From CAIZIN01 sp964483025 (lineage in GTDB: Bacteria > Patescibacteriota > Minisyncoccia > Phycocordibacterales > CAIZIN01): 14,178 bases of DNA. The position numbers and the translations under genes were made by a program. Under the pieces are notes generated by a model, which did no database searches, was not told where the DNA came from, and saw only the letters and a program-made list of their open reading frames with translations. Positions 11,921 through 14,178 of this stretch are shown here, one piece after another. The first letter of the stretch is position 1. Each line of letters begins with the position of its first letter. The DNA is taken from positions 1 to 14,178 of the forward strand of contig CAYZZT010000017.1 in NCBI GenBank assembly GCA_964483025.1. The letters run 5' to 3'.

Positions 11921-12215
11921 GTCATTCCGGTGAAGACCGGCTTCACAAGTATTTTTCTGCTGAAAAATCTTCTGAACACGACTCGGGTCAAAAGTATTTT
12001 TCTCCTGAAAAATCTTTTCACCATATCTCGCACCGTCGTGCTCCGACCTTGCGTTCGGGTCCCATCCCGAACTCACGTCAAACTCCGTCCTTGCAGTTGG
12101 GTCACGTATAATTTCTTGCTAGAAATTTACTCGACCCCGACTCAGCTCGACAGCTTCCGTCTTTCAATCTGATACCCATCAGATTGAAACCACCCCAACT
12201 TCACCAGTCTTATTT
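11921..12215 (+). repeat. D hairpin with three nested modules (copies R8a, R8b, R8c)
   Basis: R8a occupies 11945-12204. Its A hairpin is 11951-11957/11962-11968, loop TGCT. R8b (11990-12076, exactly 87 bp) sits at its B loop: left C, right GTC, together CGTC. R8b has A 11996-12002/12007-12013 (loop TCCT), B GCAC/GTGC at 12030-12033/12038-12041, and C 12053-12059/12066-12072 (loop TCCCAT). R8c (about 12104-12193) sits in the R8a C loop, between AGTTGGG (12095-12101) and CCCAACT (12194-12200). R8c has A 12110-12116/12121-12127, B AGCT/AGCT at 12144-12147/12152-12155 (loop CGAC), and a 12-bp C (12162-12173/12178-12189, loop ACCC). Removing all restores a D copy: ATTCCGGTGAAGACCGG then CCAGTCT. 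Confidence 0.85.
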
Positions 12216-12257
12216 ATATCTGAAGCGCTAAATTTAAAATCCAAAATAAATACATTT

Positions 12258-12312
12258 CAGACTGGATTCTGGCCGGAGTTTATCCTCGTGAATACGGGGG
12301 CCGGAATGACAG
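12258..12312. repeat. D hairpin nested inside another D hairpin
   Basis: Outer arms ATTCTGGCC (12266-12274) and GGCCGGAAT (12299-12307) pair over 9 bp with one wobble. Their loop contains ATCCTCGT-GAAT-ACGGGG (12282-12299), a second D hairpin of the ATCC type. Flanks TTTCAGACTGG and GACAGAC are those of ordinary D copies. Confidence 0.75.
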
Positions 12313-12402
12313 ACAAAGCATAATTTGAAAATTAAATTCCATTTTATTTTTATTCTCAAATCTTTACTCAACACTACTTTATTATTCAATACAAATCAAA
12401 CA

Positions 12403-12861
12403 TTATTCTCCAAACTCGTAAGTGCGTGTATTTTCATCAATAAATTTACATTCAACTTTAAGCGCAGACTCTGGTATTGCACCTTCAACATTAAACGGCC
12501 ACTCGATACAAACAAGAGTTCGGGGAAGTAAAAGAGTTTCTTCAAATCTCAAATGAGAAAGTTCTCCACCAGACTCTAATCTATATGCATCAATGTGAAC
12601 CAGTTTATCAAATTTTTTTTCTTCTGCATTCTCCTCCGATTTTAATGGCACTTCATATGTTTTTTGTATTACAAAAGTTGGACTTGTGGCCGGCTCTTCT
12701 ATACCCATTTCTTTTGCCAAAAATTGGATAAAAGTAGTTTTGCCGGCTCCTAAGTCTCCATAAAAAGCAACAGCGGTGGCATTACTTTCACTTTTAATAG
12801 AGTTTAAAAACTTCTTTGCAATTTGTAATGTTTCCTCCAAATTTTTAGATATATGAATCAT
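12403..12861 (-). CDS. tsaE: tRNA threonylcarbamoyladenosine biosynthesis ATPase TsaE
   Basis: 152 residues, the usual length. Walker A GDLGAGKTTF (~35-44) follows AVAFY, then SPTFVI (~60-65, switch region), HIDAYRLE (~89-96, Walker B with the catalytic Asp) and CIEWP (~117-121), all diagnostic for TsaE (YjeE). TsaE is the ATPase partner of TsaD and TsaB in forming t6A at position 37 of tRNAs that read ANN codons, including the tRNA-Lys in this window. The start is fixed by a TGCTAAAAT box ending 6 nt upstream. The usual neighbours tsaB and tsaD are not adjacent. Confidence 0.95.
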   Translation of the reverse strand: MIHISKNLEETLQIAKKFLNSIKSESNATAVAFYGDLGAGKTTFIQFLAKEMGIEEPATSPTFVIQKTYEVPLKSEENAEEKKFDKLVHIDAYRLESGGELSHLRFEETLLLPRTLVCIEWPFNVEGAIPESALKVECKFIDENTRTYEFGE

Positions 12862-12867
12862 GGTGGT

Positions 12868-12876
12868 ATTTTAGCA
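12868..12876 (-). promoter_or_regulatory. Extended -10 promoter of tsaE
   Basis: On the minus strand TGCTAAAAT ends exactly 6 nt before the ATG. Leaderless start inferred; no Shine-Dalgarno is present. Confidence 0.6.
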
Positions 12877-12980
12877 TATAAATAAGAAGAAATGTTCTAG
12901 TGTTGAATGTAATTATATATAACACGACACCAATCCGCGAATGAAGGCGAATGACACGAATGGAATTCTGCGCCCCGCAT

Positions 12981-13100
12981 TGTCATCCTCGCTGTAATCG
13001 TTGGGTGAGCTCAAAAGAGTTTTTGAGCGCAAGACCGGAGGCTGCCGAGCCGAGGTGTGTCCAGAAGATTTTTTAGTAAAAAAATACTTTTGGATCCAAG
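12981..13100 (-). repeat. D-type site with 87-bp module (copy R9)
   Basis: Module 13005-13091, exactly 87 bp, minus orientation. A: 13068-13074/13079-13085, loop TACT. B: GGCT/AGCC at 13040-13043/13048-13051, loop CGGC. C: 13009-13016/13021-13028, loop ACTC. It starts directly after GGATCC of the host on its own strand, and the host's far end is GAGGATGACA (complement of 12981-12990). Confidence 0.85.
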
Positions 13101-13173
13101 TCCTGTATTCAAAAATATTATTAAATTCAAGACTTAGATCTCCATGGGACACGAATATAACAGATATAAAAAA

Positions 13174-13220
13174 ATCCCCACAAAACATATTCAGCTTTCG
13201 CCTTTCTGTTTTGTGGAGAT
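13174..13220 (-). terminator. Terminator of the proline-rich membrane protein gene
   Basis: On the minus strand ATCTCCACAAAACA pairs with TGTTTTGTGGGGAT (14 bp, one U-G pair), followed by a T-run. The plus strand has a C-A mismatch at the wobble position, so the element works better for the minus-strand gene that ends 15 bp away. Confidence 0.88.
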
Positions 13221-13234
13221 ATGAATCATGAATT

Positions 13235-14059
13235 TCAATGTCTGTATGGATTTGCCTGAGGACCGTACTTTCGCACAATGCCCTCAACATTGAAATACTC
13301 ATAGGGTAGGCTTGAACGAGCATAACGCCGAGCAATTCTCTCAGCTTGCTGTGGATGAGCTTGAGCGAACTCATCAAATGGGGCTACCCATTGTGCATTG
13401 CCCCTGTCGCCATCCCACATAAGCAGATTTGGCGGAGTGATGAAGAAACCTTTGTCGTCCTGCATCATCTTCACCTGTTCGTTCCACCGTGCTTGCCGGC
13501 TAAAGCTACGCACCGGAATTTCTCCACCTTGATCTTGATAGCGACCTTTCGGTACGCGATCGAGAACGGGAGGATGTACGGGTGCCTGCTCATCCGGATA
13601 GTTTACTTTCATTCCACCTCCGCTCACAGGAATTTTGTTCCTGTTTTCCGCGCAAGAATTTTGCGAAGGCTGTGGAACTGGTGGTGGCTGTAAAGCTTGC
13701 CAGAGCTGTGATAATTGAGTTGGAACCATTGGAGGTTTTTGAGGATCAACCTCTGACTCTTTCTGTTCCTTCGGTTCACTTTTGAAAAGGTTGGTGAACC
13801 ATTCAAAGGGTTTTGCTTTTGGAGTCGAGGGAGTTTGAACTTCCTCCGTCTTAGGTTTTTCTTCAAACCATGAAGAGGATGCTTTCACAATCCACTCCAC
13901 ACCTTTAATGGCCCCGTAAACGAGAACACCAAAGATGAAAAGCCAAAGAAACCACCTTTTCTTCCCCCAGAGCCAATTAAAAACCGAACAGATTATTGCG
14001 AAAAGTGTGACGAATGGCCACGAGACTACACCCCAAATTACTAGCCAGAACTTTTTCAT
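13235..14059 (-). CDS. Proline-rich membrane-anchored protein, unknown
   Basis: 274 residues from the ATG at 14057-14059. Two hydrophobic segments near the N-terminus, residues ~4-31 (tryptophan-rich) and ~36-57, separated by GKKRW, make it membrane-anchored. Residues ~65-135 are a low-complexity linker rich in Pro, Glu, Lys and Gln (EEKPKTEEVQTPSTPK, then PPPVPQPSQ). The C-terminal part (~140-274) looks folded, with Trp/Tyr-rich stretches (FITPPNLLMWDGDRG, AQWVAPFDEFAQAHP) and an Arg-rich helix RIARRYARSS. No family is recognised. Unlike most genes here it has a Shine-Dalgarno-like AGAAGGA 7 nt before the ATG, a real leader and a strong terminator, and it is visibly richer in G+C, which together suggest a different origin or expression mode. 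Confidence 0.75.
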   Translation of the reverse strand: MKKFWLVIWGVVSWPFVTLFAIICSVFNWLWGKKRWFLWLFIFGVLVYGAIKGVEWIVKASSSWFEEKPKTEEVQTPSTPKAKPFEWFTNLFKSEPKEQKESEVDPQKPPMVPTQLSQLWQALQPPPVPQPSQNSCAENRNKIPVSGGGMKVNYPDEQAPVHPPVLDRVPKGRYQDQGGEIPVRSFSRQARWNEQVKMMQDDKGFFITPPNLLMWDGDRGNAQWVAPFDEFAQAHPQQAERIARRYARSSLPYEYFNVEGIVRKYGPQANPYRH

Positions 14060-14097
14060 TTTTTTCCTTCTACTTTTGTGTTTTCAGACAACTTTCG

Positions 14098-14120
14098 GTG
14101 TTTCTGCACCTGCAGAACAC
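14098..14120 (-). promoter_or_regulatory. Leader hairpin upstream of the membrane protein gene
   Basis: GTGTTCTGC and GCAGAAACAC on the minus strand pair with a one-base bulge around AGGT, about 40 nt upstream of the ATG. It could be a leader structure or the end of an upstream unit. Confidence 0.45.
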
Positions 14121-14178
14121 CCCTGAACTGGAAACCTTTGAAGTAGGACAGTAGAATTAAGAAATTAGAAATTAATTA

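Noticed and set aside
12313..12402. Possible feature between the nested D hairpins and the tsaE stop
   Set aside because: A+T-rich with no hairpin, frame or promoter that I can support.
1449..13100. Integron attC sites between gene cassettes
   Set aside because: Hairpins between single genes recall attC, but the required RYYYAAC/GTTRRRY core sites are not seen and no integrase is present.
12913..13377. 154-aa frame on the minus strand
   Set aside because: It crosses the terminator and repeat R9 and overlaps the end of the proline-rich gene in another frame; no start signal.

Overview
The window looks like a chromosomal segment of a Candidate Phyla Radiation (Patescibacteria) bacterium, most likely a Parcubacteria-type lineage. 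This placement is an inference from several things: A+T-rich DNA with short housekeeping genes (RuvA, S20, HolA, TsaE, a TrmH-family methylase); a Mur ligase without its N-terminal UDP-binding domain; a Pol I whose 3'-5' exonuclease domain has shrunk to a linker; a secreted DUF2341/LamG/FN3 protein; and genes that mostly start 6-9 nt after an extended -10 box with no Shine-Dalgarno. No rRNA or phylogenetic marker large enough to prove the lineage is present. TGA is read as stop.

Layout: 1-1366 secreted LamG-type protein (-, runs off the left edge); 1688-1945 small membrane protein (+); 2174-2434 rpsT (-); 2973-3548 ruvA (+); 3857-4093 small orphan protein with its own promoter and terminator (+); 4196-5482 MurE-like ligase (+); 5613-6104 TrmH-family methylase (-); 6159-6539 DoxX-family protein (+); 6540-7135 repeat array built partly from tRNA 3'-end sequence; 7129-7200 tRNA-Lys(UUU) (-); 7317-8027 holA (-); 8115-8879 unknown protein (-); 8920-9515 repeats; 9516-11894 polA (-); 11921-12312 nested repeats; 12403-12861 tsaE (-); 12981-13100 repeat; 13235-14059 proline-rich membrane protein (-). 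I see no operon. Almost every gene stands alone, and almost every gap holds a palindromic repeat.

The most unusual content is the repeat system. (1) A short host hairpin ('D', core ATTCC..GGAAT or ATCC..GGAT, flanked by GTCA/TGAC) occurs alone or as paired inverted ends of MITE-like elements of 102-155 bp. (2) A module of about 87 bp carries three hairpins in fixed order: A with loop TGCT/TACT, B with loop CGTC, C with loop ACCC/ACTC/TCCCAT. The linkers and loops are conserved, while the stems differ from copy to copy yet stay perfectly paired. Five copies are exactly 87 bp. The modules sit inside other hairpins: removing one by eye restores the host hairpin, and one copy at 11945-12204 carries two further copies in its own B and C loops. 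This is consistent with a non-autonomous, hairpin-targeting mobile element. No transposase is present in the window, so the mechanism is open; palindrome correction by template switching is a serious alternative explanation for the perfect stems.

The genes themselves cover replication and repair (polA, holA, ruvA), translation and tRNA modification (rpsT, tsaE, trmH-like, tRNA-Lys), cell wall (Mur ligase) and envelope proteins.
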